From NCBI RefSeq assembly GCF_020510585.1, contig NZ_CP075190.1, positions 1,486,001 to 1,550,000 of the forward strand: 64,000 nucleotides of DNA, read 5' to 3'. The stretch is from Ferribacterium limneticum. Lineage in GTDB: Bacteria > Pseudomonadota > Gammaproteobacteria > Burkholderiales > Rhodocyclaceae. This document shows, in pieces, positions 26,977-34,970 of this stretch. The notes under the pieces were generated by a model. It saw only the letters and a program-made list of their open reading frames with translations, had not been told where the DNA came from and searched no databases. Numbering within the stretch: position 1 is the stretch's first letter; each line of letters opens with the position of its first letter. A program made the position numbers and the translations under genes.

Positions 26977-28653
26977 ATGAGATCGTTTATGCGCAGCATG
27001 ACGAATCGGGTACGCATATCCCATCGACTGATTTACATCACTTTCATGTCCATTGCCCTCTATGTCGTTGCCGCAGGAATTGGCTGGTGGGGACTGGATG
27101 CAGCAAGTAAATCCCTGAAGTCGGTCTACGAAGACCGGGCAATTCCGATGCAGGTATTGTCGACCATTGATGCCGATATTCGCGAGGATGCGCTGAAGCT
27201 GCTGTTCGCTTTTGAAGGTGCTCCGGGCCGGCCGGCATCCGGCTTGATGGATGAGACCGCGGGCTCATTGACCAAAGCGGTGCGAGCCAATGTGCAGAAT
27301 TTTGAAGCACTGTGGAAGCGTTACGAAGAGACCAGGCATACCGAAGAAGAAAACGTGCTGGCCGCGGCGTTTAGCGAAAAACACAAGGCCTGGATGGACA
27401 AGATATTACGTACCGTCAATGAAATCGATGACCGCAAACTCAATGATGCCGGGGTACTCGGTGAATTCCTTTATGCGGTCAAGGAGGAGCGGCAGGCAGC
27501 ACTGGAAGCCTTGCGCGAATTGATCGCTTATCAGGCCAGAGTGGCAAAGGAGGAGTACGAGGTCGCGGAATCGCGATATCGCCTGAGTCAGACCTTGCTC
27601 CTGGCTTTTCTCGTGCTTGGGGCGGTGTTTGTCGGAGGGCCGGCGATTCTGACCATTCGCTATATCAGCAACAGTCTGAAGGAGGCGGGTAAAACCGCAT
27701 CGGCGATTGCTGGTGGCGACCTGACCGGCGAGATTTCAATTTCCCGGAATGACGAAATTGGTGAGCTGTCTGACAAGCTCTCCGTCATGCGCAGCAATCT
27801 GCTCGAGTTGATTGCCGCCATTCGCCAGAATGCCGATGGCCTGAATCAGAACGCCCGTAATCTGTCTCTGGCCGCTGAGCGCAGTGCGCTGACGGTAGAA
27901 ACGCAAAGTAGTGCCGCTTCCGCAATGTCGTCATCGATTGTCGACTTGTCCCGTTCCATGGAATGTATTGGTGTCAATGCAAGGGAGGCGCATCAGATCA
28001 GCGAAATGTCGAGCGAGCATGCCGATAAGGGAGGGCAGATCATTCAGCGGACGGCCAGCGAGATGCAGGGAATCGCCGAAGCAGTCAATGTGGTGGCCGG
28101 AACGATTCGGGATCTGGAAGGATTGTCGCGACATATTTCCAGCATCGTCCAGGTGATCAAGGAGATTGCCGATCAGACCAATCTGCTGGCGCTGAATGCA
28201 GCGATCGAAGCGGCCCGGGCCGGTGAGCAAGGGCGAGGCTTTGCTGTTGTGGCCGATGAAGTACGTAAATTGGCCGAGCGGACTACGGCATCGACGCATC
28301 AAATCGGTGAAATGATTATTCGTACCCAGCAAGGAACGGAAGGTGCCGTTCGGGAAATGGACAACGGGGTGGTTCGGGTAGGCAATGGGGTGCTGCTGGC
28401 AAACAGCGCAGGAAACTCCATCATTGAAATTCGCGATTCGGCCCAACGGGCAGCCAGTGTCGTGGCGGAGATTACCCAGGTGATCATTGCTCAAAACGAG
28501 TCTTCGCGGGATGCCGCGCAGAAGGTCGAGATGATTGCCCGAGGTATCGAGGAAAACTCCCGTTCGATTACCCAGACCGCCGATGCGGCCAGGCAACTGG
28601 CCGTGTTGTCCGAAGAAATGGCCGGTTTGGCCGGGCGTTTCAAGGTTGCCTGA
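26977..28653 (+). CDS. methyl-accepting chemotaxis protein
   Basis: A 558-residue chemoreceptor: TM1 about 17-38, a roughly 165-residue periplasmic four-helix-bundle-like sensor, TM2 about 206-228, HAMP about 230-285, and a cytoplasmic signalling domain with the hairpin tip [20 protein letters not shown] near 390-409. There is no C-terminal NWETF-type tether for CheR/CheB. AAGGAGACACAAATA precedes the ATG. Its place between aromatic-catabolic operons suggests, without proof, taxis to aromatics. Confidence 0.93.
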   Translation: MRSFMRSMTNRVRISHRLIYITFMSIALYVVAAGIGWWGLDAASKSLKSVYEDRAIPMQVLSTIDADIREDALKLLFAFEGAPGRPASGLMDETAGSLTKAVRANVQNFEALWKRYEETRHTEEENVLAAAFSEKHKAWMDKILRTVNEIDDRKLNDAGVLGEFLYAVKEERQAALEALRELIAYQARVAKEEYEVAESRYRLSQTLLLAFLVLGAVFVGGPAILTIRYISNSLKEAGKTASAIAGGDLTGEISISRNDEIGELSDKLSVMRSNLLELIAAIRQNADGLNQNARNLSLAAERSALTVETQSSAASAMSSSIVDLSRSMECIGVNAREAHQISEMSSEHADKGGQIIQRTASEMQGIAEAVNVVAGTIRDLEGLSRHISSIVQVIKEIADQTNLLALNAAIEAARAGEQGRGFAVVADEVRKLAERTTASTHQIGEMIIRTQQGTEGAVREMDNGVVRVGNGVLLANSAGNSIIEIRDSAQRAASVVAEITQVIIAQNESSRDAAQKVEMIARGIEENSRSITQTADAARQLAVLSEEMAGLAGRFKVA

Positions 28654-28668
28654 GCTGCTTTTTCCAGG

Positions 28669-28704
28669 ATTTCAATTTTGAGCCTTTTCCCCGGTTGACC
28701 GTGG
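28669..28704 (-). repeat. interspersed repeat, copy 3
   Basis: Minus-strand orientation: CCCACGGTCAACCGGGGAAAA, then GGCTCAAAATTGAAAT. It fills the gap between the convergent chemoreceptor and lysR stops. Confidence 0.7.
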
Positions 28705-28733
28705 GATTCCGAAATCCGGAGGCGTGCTGCCCG

Positions 28734-29630
28734 CTAGTCGCTGGGGGCTTCCCGGAATTTCTGCACGCTGGCCAGGAAAGCCTGCAGGATGGGCGAATGA
28801 TCGTCGGTCCGGTAGATGCAGCTGAGGTCCACCGTGGCCGAAATCGCATCGCGGAACGGCCGGCAAACGACGCCGGGCAGGCTGATGGTGGTGGCCGACT
28901 TGGGCACGATGGTGATGCCAAAGCCGCCGGCGACCAGTGCCATGCCGGTCACGGCGTCACCAACGACCTGGGATATCTGCGGCGTGACGCCCATGTTTCC
29001 GCACAGCTGGACGATGCGGTCGACGAAGTTGGGCCGGGCGCCTGATGGAAAGAGGACAAGCGGGTATTTGGCCACTTCCATGAAAGGCACCGACTCGTGC
29101 CGGGCCAGCGGGTGGTCTTCATTGATGACCAGATAAAGCGGCTCGCGCATGATCAGTTCGGTCGTGATGTCGGGCAGCGGCGCCAGCATGCGGTTGAAGC
29201 CGATGGTGATGCGGCGTTGGCGCAGCGCTTCGATCTGCTCCGACTTGGACATGGTGTGCAGCGAGACGACGACATCCGGGTTCGTGTCGCGAAACAACTG
29301 CAGCAGTCTCGGGATGGTGCCCAGGATGCCGGTACCGAAAATGCCGATATCGAGCCGCCCGAGCTTGCCCTGGCCGGCCCGCTTGGTGCGCTCGATCGCC
29401 TGTTCGACCAGGGCGCGGATGTTGGTTGCCTCCTCACGGAACATCTCGCCGGCCTGCGTCAGTTCGACGCCGCGCGGCGTGCGGATGAACAGCTGTACGC
29501 CGAGCTCTTCTTCCAGTTGCTGAATCTGCCGGGTCAGTGGTGGCTGCGAGATGCACAGCCGTAGCGCGGCACGGCCGATGTTCAGCTCTTCGGCAACGGC
29601 AATGAAATATTTGAGATGGCGAAGGTCCAT
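28734..29630 (-). CDS. LysR-family regulator, AphT/PhcT-like
   Basis: A 298-residue LTTR: N-terminal winged HTH (MDLRHLKYFIAVAEELNIGR..., ISQPPLTRQIQQLEEELGVQLF about 28-49) and a periplasmic-binding-like effector domain (about 90-295). The start at 29630 has GGAG six bases upstream and fits LTTR length; the longer frame to 29705 overlaps its own operator. It is divergent from the second catechol dioxygenase. Comamonas AphT/PhcT are LysR activators of phenol lower-pathway genes. A two-part operator in its upstream region recurs at three other promoters in the window. Confidence 0.88.
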   Translation of the reverse strand: MDLRHLKYFIAVAEELNIGRAALRLCISQPPLTRQIQQLEEELGVQLFIRTPRGVELTQAGEMFREEATNIRALVEQAIERTKRAGQGKLGRLDIGIFGTGILGTIPRLLQLFRDTNPDVVVSLHTMSKSEQIEALRQRRITIGFNRMLAPLPDITTELIMREPLYLVINEDHPLARHESVPFMEVAKYPLVLFPSGARPNFVDRIVQLCGNMGVTPQISQVVGDAVTGMALVAGGFGITIVPKSATTISLPGVVCRPFRDAISATVDLSCIYRTDDHSPILQAFLASVQKFREAPSD

Positions 29631-29677
29631 TTTTGCTCCAAAAACGGCGTTGACCGTAGCAATGTGCGGGTTGGCAT

Positions 29678-29719
29678 TGTCAAAAAAGGTATGGCTATGT
29701 GCCAAAACCGGTATTGGAC
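29678..29719 (+). promoter_or_regulatory. LysR-type operator, site b (lysR / second dioxygenase)
   Basis: GGTAT at 29688-29692, exactly 18 bases, then GTATTGGAC at 29711-29719 followed by AGTAT. The left half-site (29678-29682) is degenerate. TAATCT at 29738-29743 is a possible -10 box for rightward transcription. It begins 48 bases upstream of the lysR start, so it could also serve autoregulation. Confidence 0.6.
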
Positions 29720-29793
29720 AGTATAGCTCAGGCTTCCTAATCTGCTCTCAGCGACGAGGCAATCGTTTGCATGGCGGATTTACAAATTTATTC

Positions 29794-29822
29794 ATTTCAT
29801 GAAATCAGATTTATCAGAAATC
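29794..29822. promoter_or_regulatory. candidate enhancer dyads for the second hydroxylase operon
   Basis: Two adjacent dyads, ATTTCATGAAAT (29794-29805) and GATTT-N5-AAATC (29808-29822), lie about 70-95 bases upstream of the sigma-54 promoter. They differ from the TTGATCAATTGATCAA type used upstream of dmpK. Binding by the second DmpR-like protein is inference. Confidence 0.35.
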
Positions 29823-29888
29823 TTCAGCGAAGTTTATTTTTGATGAATCAGTTTCGTATTGGTGAATATAAACAAGGCTTTGCCAATT

Positions 29889-29904
29889 TGGCATGCATCC
29901 TGCG
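29889..29904 (+). promoter_or_regulatory. sigma-54 promoter of the second hydroxylase operon
   Basis: TGGCATGCATCCTGCG has GG and GC at the -24/-12 spacing (ten bases between). It lies 91 bases before the dioxygenase start. Confidence 0.7.
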
Positions 29905-29994
29905 ATTAGCTTCTCGACGAAAGACATTCGCCAAAAAATGAATGTCGTTGAAAGCAGTTTTTCAAGTCATTAACGAGAAAGAGGAGACAAGACT

Positions 29995-30930
29995 ATGGCA
30001 ATGACAGGTGTTTTGCGTCCGGGTCATGCGCAGATTCGCGTACTGGATCTTGAGGAAGGTGTCCGTCACTACCGTGACGTGTTGGGGCTGGTTGAAACCG
30101 GCCGCGATGCGCAGGGGCGGGTCTATCTGAAGTGCTGGGACGAGCGTGATCACAGCAGCGTCATCCTGCGCGAAGCCGATCGCGCGGGTATCGATTTCTT
30201 CGCCTTCAAGGTGCTCGACAAGGCGACGCTGAACAAGCTCGAGGCCGATCTGCAGGCTTACGGCGTGAGTACCGAACGCATTCCGGCCGGTGAGTTACTG
30301 GAAACCGGCGAACGGGTCCGCTTCGAGATTCCGTCCGGCCACAAGATTGAACTGTATGCCGAGAAAAAGGCGGTGGGTAACGGGTTGCAGGTACTGAATC
30401 CGGCGCCGTGGACCAAGGCTTCCGAAAACGGCATCGCGCCGGTTCGTCTCGATCACTGCCTGCTCTACGGTCCGAATATCGCGGCCGTCCAAAAGCTGTT
30501 TACTGAAGTGCTCGGCTTCTATCTGGTTGAGCGCGTGCTGACGCCAGATGGTGCCGGCAATGGCGCCATCTGGTTGTCTTGCTCGCACAAGGTGCACGAC
30601 ATCGCTTTCGTCGAGCATGCCGAGCCGGGCAAACTGCATCACCTCTCCTTCCTGCTGGAAAGCTGGGATGAAGTGCTGCGCGCCGCCGACATCATGTCCA
30701 TGAACAATGTGCCGATCGATATTGGGCCGACCCGCCATGGCATCACCCGCGGCTGCACCATTTACGCCTGGGATCCGTCCGGCAATCGCTTTGAAACCTT
30801 CATGGGTGGCTATCAGCCGTATCCGGATTACGAAATGACCACTTGGACCTTTGATGGGCTGGGTAGCGGCGGTGGGCTGGATTATCCGCAGCGCAAGCTG
30901 CACGAAACTTTCCTGAGCGTCGTGACCTGA
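29995..30930 (+). CDS. dmpB: catechol 2,3-dioxygenase (second copy)
   Basis: A 311-residue extradiol dioxygenase with iron ligands His154, His216 and Glu267, closely related to the copy at 11176. It differs mainly by a short insertion near 183-190 and by several substitutions around the metal domain. AGAGGAGACAAGACT precedes the ATG. Here the dioxygenase is the first gene ahead of the hydroxylase genes, whereas in the first cluster it heads the lower operon. No DmpQ-type ferredoxin accompanies it. Confidence 0.95.
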   Translation: MAMTGVLRPGHAQIRVLDLEEGVRHYRDVLGLVETGRDAQGRVYLKCWDERDHSSVILREADRAGIDFFAFKVLDKATLNKLEADLQAYGVSTERIPAGELLETGERVRFEIPSGHKIELYAEKKAVGNGLQVLNPAPWTKASENGIAPVRLDHCLLYGPNIAAVQKLFTEVLGFYLVERVLTPDGAGNGAIWLSCSHKVHDIAFVEHAEPGKLHHLSFLLESWDEVLRAADIMSMNNVPIDIGPTRHGITRGCTIYAWDPSGNRFETFMGGYQPYPDYEMTTWTFDGLGSGGGLDYPQRKLHETFLSVVT

Positions 30931-30940
30931 GGCCAGTTCG

Positions 30941-30973
30941 CTTCACCATCCCCGCCTTGCGGGGATGGTGAAG
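30941..30973 (+). other. strong intercistronic hairpin
   Basis: A perfect 13-base inverted repeat beginning CTTCACCATCCCC with a seven-base loop lies between the dioxygenase stop and dmpL. No T-run follows. It may set relative expression by RNA processing or partial termination. Confidence 0.6.
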
Positions 30974-31011
30974 ACCGTGAATCGTTTCGAAAATACGGGA
31001 AGGAAAAACAT

Positions 31012-32004
31012 ATGCAAATCGATCTTCGCACTGTCAGCATCAAGCAGCAGCGCAATACCTTTGACCACCTGGCGCGCCGCTTCGGCGACAAGCCGGCCTC
31101 GCGCTACCAGGAAGGCAGCTACGACATCCAGGCCACCGAAAACCTGCACTACCGGCCGACCTGGGACCCCGATCAGCTAATCTACGATGCCTCGATCACG
31201 CGCATCGTGATGGCCGACTGGTATGCGCTGAAGGATCCTCGCCAGTACTTTTACAACAACTACACGCTGGCCCGGGCTCGCCAGCAGGAAACGGCGGAAG
31301 CGAATTTCAGCTTCGTCGAAAGCCGCGGTCTGGCCGACATGTTGCCGGAAGACCTCAAGCGCATTGCCCTCGAAACGCTGGTCCCCCTGCGCCATGCCGC
31401 CTGGGGTGCCAACATGAACAATTCCTTCATCTCGGGCTATGGCTACGCCGCCATCTTTACCCAGGCGTGCATGTTCCACGCCATGGACAACCTCGGCATC
31501 GCCCAGTACCTGTCGCGCCTCGGCTTGCTGCTCGGCGATCAGGAGGCTCTGGACGCCGGCAAGACAGCGTGGATGGACGATGAAGCCTGGCAGCCGCTGC
31601 GCCGCTATATCGAGGATTGCCTGGTCGTGCGCGATCCGTTCGAGTTGTTCGTCGCCCAGAACGTGGCGCTCGACGGCCTGCTCTATCCGCTGGTCTATGA
31701 GCGCATCGTCGACGGTTACCTGTCGGCCAAGGGCGCGTCGGCCGTGGCCATGCTCTGCCAGTTCATGAACGACTGGTTCGATGAAACCCGCAAGTGGGTC
31801 GATGCCGTCATGAAAGTGGCCGCCGCCGAGTCGGAGCACAACCGCGCCATCCTGCAGGAGTGGACGGAAAAGTGGAGCACCCGGGCCGCTGCCGCCATGC
31901 TGCCGGTTGTCCGCAAAGCGCTGGGGGCGGACGCCGAGGAGGTCGTCGGCGAAGAGGTGGACGCCTTCAAGGCGCGCCTGAAAAAAGTTGGCGTGGACAT
32001 CTGA
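31012..32004 (+). CDS. dmpL: phenol hydroxylase beta subunit (second copy)
   Basis: A 330-residue paralogue of the subunit at 5487 (QIDLRTVSIKQQRNTFDHLARRFGDKPASRYQEGSYDIQ). It partners DmpN of the same cluster. It is preceded not by dmpK but by the dioxygenase and a hairpin. Full length, no frameshift seen. Confidence 0.94.
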   Translation: MQIDLRTVSIKQQRNTFDHLARRFGDKPASRYQEGSYDIQATENLHYRPTWDPDQLIYDASITRIVMADWYALKDPRQYFYNNYTLARARQQETAEANFSFVESRGLADMLPEDLKRIALETLVPLRHAAWGANMNNSFISGYGYAAIFTQACMFHAMDNLGIAQYLSRLGLLLGDQEALDAGKTAWMDDEAWQPLRRYIEDCLVVRDPFELFVAQNVALDGLLYPLVYERIVDGYLSAKGASAVAMLCQFMNDWFDETRKWVDAVMKVAAAESEHNRAILQEWTEKWSTRAAAAMLPVVRKALGADAEEVVGEEVDAFKARLKKVGVDI

Positions 32005-32013
32005 GGAGCAGCC

Positions 32014-32283
32014 ATGTCGACCGTATTCATTGCCCTGCAAGCCAACGAAGACACGCGTCCGATCATCGACGCCATCGTCCAAGACAACCCGTCAGCCATC
32101 GTCGATCGCCAACCGGCCATGGTCAAGATCGACGTTCCCGGTTCCATGACCATCCGTCGCGAAACCATCGAGGAACACATCGGCCGCGCCTACGACCTGC
32201 AGGAACTGCAGATCAACCTGATCACCCTCTCCGGCAATGTCGATGAGGACGAAGACAGCTTCACCCTGCGCTGGAATGCCTGA
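32014..32283 (+). CDS. dmpM: phenol hydroxylase effector protein P2 (second copy)
   Basis: An 89-residue effector, same length as the first copy (TVFIALQANEDTRPIIDAIV; LQELQINLITLSGNVDED). Nine bases after dmpL and 18 before dmpN. Confidence 0.94.
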   Translation: MSTVFIALQANEDTRPIIDAIVQDNPSAIVDRQPAMVKIDVPGSMTIRRETIEEHIGRAYDLQELQINLITLSGNVDEDEDSFTLRWNA

Positions 32284-32301
32284 GAGTAGAAGGAGATAAA
32301 A

Positions 32302-33822
32302 ATGGACATGCAAGTTGCCAAGAAGAAACTCAGCCTGAAGGAAAAATACAAGCTGATGACCCGTGACCTCGGCTGGGACACGACATATCACACCAAGGAT
32401 GAAGTCTTTCCCTACGTCCAGTACGAAGGCATCAAGATTCACGACTGGGACAAGTGGGAAGACCCCTTCCGCCTGACCATGGATTCGTACTGGAAATACC
32501 AGGCCGAGAAGGAGCGCAAGTTCTACGCGATCATCGACGCCCACGCCCAGAACAACGGTCACCTGAACATCACCGACGCCCGCTACCTGAGCGCCCTGAA
32601 GATTTTCCTGCAGGCCATCAGCCCGGGCGAATACGCCGCCGGCAAGGGCTTCGCCCGCATGGGCCGGGAATTCCCCGGCGTCGGCACGCAGGTCGCCTGC
32701 CAGATGCAGTCGATCGACGAGATTCGCCACGCCCAGACGCAGATTCACGCCCTGTCGAACTACAACAAGTTCTACAACGGCTTCCACGCCTTCGCCGATG
32801 CCCGCGACCGCATGTGGTACTGCACGCTGCCGCGCTCCTTCTTCGACGACGCGCTGTCGTCCGGTCCTTTCGAGTTCATGATCGCCATCGGTTTCAGCTT
32901 CGAATACGTGCTGACCAATCTGCTGTTCGTGCCCTTCATGTCGGGTGCTGCCTACAACGGCGACATGGCGACGGTGACCTTCGGTTTCTCGGCGCAGTCC
33001 GACGAAGCGCGTCACATGACGCTCGGCCTCGAGTGCATCAAGTTCATGCTCGAGCAGGACCCGGCCAATCTGCCGATTGTCCAGGGCTGGATCGACAAGT
33101 GGTTCTGGCGCGGCTTCCGTCTGCTCGGCGTGGTTGGCACGATGATGGACTACATGCTGCCGAAGCGCGTCATGTCCTGGCGCGAGGCGTGGAACATCTA
33201 TGGCGTCGAGAACGGCGGCGCCCTGTTCCGCGATCTGGCGCGCTACGGCATTCGTCCGCCCAAGGGCTGGGACGACGCCGAAAAAGGCATCGACCACATG
33301 TCGCACCAGTTCATGCTGGCGCTCTATCAATACAACTTCGGTACGGCCTTCCATAGCTGGATTCCGTCCGAGGACGAAATGGAATGGCTGTCGAAGAAGT
33401 ACCCGGACACCTTCGACAAGTACTACCGCCCGCGCTGGGCTCACCTGAGCAAGCTCAAGGCCGCCGGCACGCCGTTCGCCAACATGGGCCTGGCCAAGCT
33501 CTGCCAGACCTGCCAGATCCCGACCGTGTTCACCGAACCAGACGATCCGACCTCGCTGTGCCAGCGCGAAACCGAATACAAGGGCGAGAAATACCACTTC
33601 TGTTCGGATGGCTGCCAGCACATCTTCGAGAACGAGCCGGAAAAATACATCCAGGCCTGGCTGCCGATGCAGCAGCTTTTCCAGGCGCCAATCAACGGCG
33701 ATCTGGGGGCGTGGATGAACTGGGTCAGCCTGATTCCCGGCAAGGACAACGGCGACTTCGACGGCTCGGAAGACGAACGCAACTTCGCAGCCTGGCGCCA
33801 GCAGGCGACCAGCAATCAGTGA
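32302..33822 (+). CDS. dmpN: phenol hydroxylase catalytic alpha subunit (second copy)
   Basis: A 506-residue diiron oxygenase with all six ligands at the same positions as the first copy (Glu110, Glu140, His143, Glu201, Glu235, His238) and the same C-terminal CQTCQIP...CSDGC cysteine pattern. The active-site-lining helices differ in places (for example QAISPGEYAAGK against TGISPLEYVAHR), so substrate preference may differ. The 32878-33050 block is nearly identical at DNA level to 7345-7517. Confidence 0.95.
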   Translation: MDMQVAKKKLSLKEKYKLMTRDLGWDTTYHTKDEVFPYVQYEGIKIHDWDKWEDPFRLTMDSYWKYQAEKERKFYAIIDAHAQNNGHLNITDARYLSALKIFLQAISPGEYAAGKGFARMGREFPGVGTQVACQMQSIDEIRHAQTQIHALSNYNKFYNGFHAFADARDRMWYCTLPRSFFDDALSSGPFEFMIAIGFSFEYVLTNLLFVPFMSGAAYNGDMATVTFGFSAQSDEARHMTLGLECIKFMLEQDPANLPIVQGWIDKWFWRGFRLLGVVGTMMDYMLPKRVMSWREAWNIYGVENGGALFRDLARYGIRPPKGWDDAEKGIDHMSHQFMLALYQYNFGTAFHSWIPSEDEMEWLSKKYPDTFDKYYRPRWAHLSKLKAAGTPFANMGLAKLCQTCQIPTVFTEPDDPTSLCQRETEYKGEKYHFCSDGCQHIFENEPEKYIQAWLPMQQLFQAPINGDLGAWMNWVSLIPGKDNGDFDGSEDERNFAAWRQQATSNQ

Positions 33823-33838
33823 ATATCGGGAGAGATAA

Positions 33839-34195
33839 ATGGCATTGACCTCAACCAAGCCCTACGTCGCCGTACCGCGCGACCTGGTGGAAAACTTCAA
33901 TGGCAAGCAGATTGTTTATGTTTGCTGGGATCACCACATGTTGTTCGCTACGCCGCTGATGCTTGTCGTCGAGCCGGGGATGAGCTTTGGCGATCTGCTG
34001 GAGAATGTCGTCAAGCCCCTCATCGGGCCTGATCCGGATGCGGCGGCGGTCGACCTGAGCACGGTCGAGTGGCTGAAGTCGGGGCGGGCTTGGGGGCCTG
34101 ATCTTGCCGGCAGCTTGGCTGAAAATGGGATTGTTCATAAGGAGCAATTACGGTTTCGGACACCGGGGGTGAATTCGCTGCTGGCGGCGGCTTAA
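33839..34195 (+). CDS. dmpO: phenol hydroxylase component P4 (second copy)
   Basis: A 118-residue DmpO paralogue (QIVYVCWDHHMLFATPLM; TVEWLKSGRAWGPD). It is the last gene of this cluster: no dmpP reductase, dmpQ or dmpK follows. A 563-bp inverted-repeat element begins at its stop codon, so the missing genes may have been lost where the element lies. Confidence 0.9.
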   Translation: MALTSTKPYVAVPRDLVENFNGKQIVYVCWDHHMLFATPLMLVVEPGMSFGDLLENVVKPLIGPDPDAAAVDLSTVEWLKSGRAWGPDLAGSLAENGIVHKEQLRFRTPGVNSLLAAA

Positions 34196-34756
34196 TAGGC
34201 TTGGGGTTCCGCCTTGTTGGCGGGCGTACTTTCTTTTGCTTCGCCAAAAGAAAGTAGCCAAAGAAAAGGCGACCCCGGGGGCGGCGCCGGCTACGCCGGT
34301 CCCTTGCGCTACTCGGAAGGCCGGGCGGCTGCGGAACTCGGGCTTCGCCCTCAGACAGTCCTCGCCGACTGCCCCCGGCCTTCCTGCGTTGCTCAGCGCC
34401 TTCCACGGGGGCCCCAAAGGCGTCCATGCTCGACCGATGTAGCCCCAAAAGCCGGTTTCCACGGTCAACCGGAAAAAAAGGTCAAAAATGAAATCCGCCA
34501 TTCAGGCACCCAAGCCCAAGCACGGATTGTTTCACCGGGCCCCTTGAGAGGTGCCGAGCAACGCAGGGGCTGGCGGATAAAGGGCGAGGACTGTCTGAGG
34601 GCGAAGCCCGAGTTCCGCAGCCCCCGCCAGCACCGAGTAGCGCAGGGAACCGGCAACGCCGGCACCGACCCAGGGTCGCCTTCTTTTTGCTTACTTTTTC
34701 TTGGCGAAGCAAGAAAAAGTGAGACGCCCCGCAAGGGCGGAACCCCAAGCCAATTC
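34193..34756. repeat. 563-bp inverted-repeat element, copy A
   Basis: Two arms of about 240 bases, imperfect inverted copies of each other, flank an interspersed repeat (copy 4). Each arm carries a hairpin such as CTTTCTTTTG-CTTCGC-CAAAAGAAAG. The same element, nearly the same length, is at 42866-43428, where the ends are the 12-base inverted repeat GAATTGGCTTGG/CCAAGCCAATTC; here the right end is intact and the left end is AATAGGCTTGG. It has no convincing gene; open frames in it are a by-product of its composition. It fills most of the gap 34196-34970. Confidence 0.75.
34459..34494 (+). repeat. interspersed repeat, copy 4 (centre of element A)
   Basis: CCACGGTCAACCGGAAAAAA, then GGTCAAAAATGAAAT, at the axis between the two arms of element A. 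Confidence 0.75.
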
Positions 34757-34787
34757 CGAAGCCCTCACCGATAAAACCAACCCCGAT

Positions 34788-34822
34788 CCCACGGTCAACC
34801 GGAAATTTTGCCAAAATTTAAA
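34788..34822 (+). repeat. interspersed repeat, copy 5
   Basis: CCCACGGTCAACCGGAAA then TTTTGCCAAAATTTAAAC. It ends three bases before the LysR operator at 34825. Confidence 0.7.
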
Positions 34823-34824
34823 CG

Positions 34825-34866
34825 ATACCTAGCCGGTATCAATCAACCAGAAACAAGGTATTGGAC
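34825..34866 (+). promoter_or_regulatory. LysR-type operator, site c (second lower pathway)
   Basis: GATACC-TAGCC-GGTATC is a perfect dyad (34824-34840); the core ATACC-N5-GGTAT is followed after 18 bases by GTATTGGAC (34858-34866) and GGTAT. TAGACT at 34886-34891 could be the -10 box, 80 bases before the start codon of the operon. Confidence 0.7.
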
Positions 34867-34970
34867 GGTATCAGTTACCCACCCCTAGACTGATTTCCAT
34901 TCGGCCATGCCCGATGACCAAACACTATTCCTGCTCGCCTTGAAGGCGTGCAGCCAAGCAAGGAGATGCC

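Noticed and set aside
32092..33858. 588-codon frame antisense to dmpM/dmpN
   Set aside because: Mirror of the diiron oxygenase gene; a similar shadow exists opposite the first copy at 6613-8382.
34214..34774. 186-codon open frame across the repeat element
   Set aside because: It lies in an inverted-repeat element, has the composition of readthrough (many Arg, Ala, Ser, Pro), and the same kind of frame appears in the other copy and on both strands.
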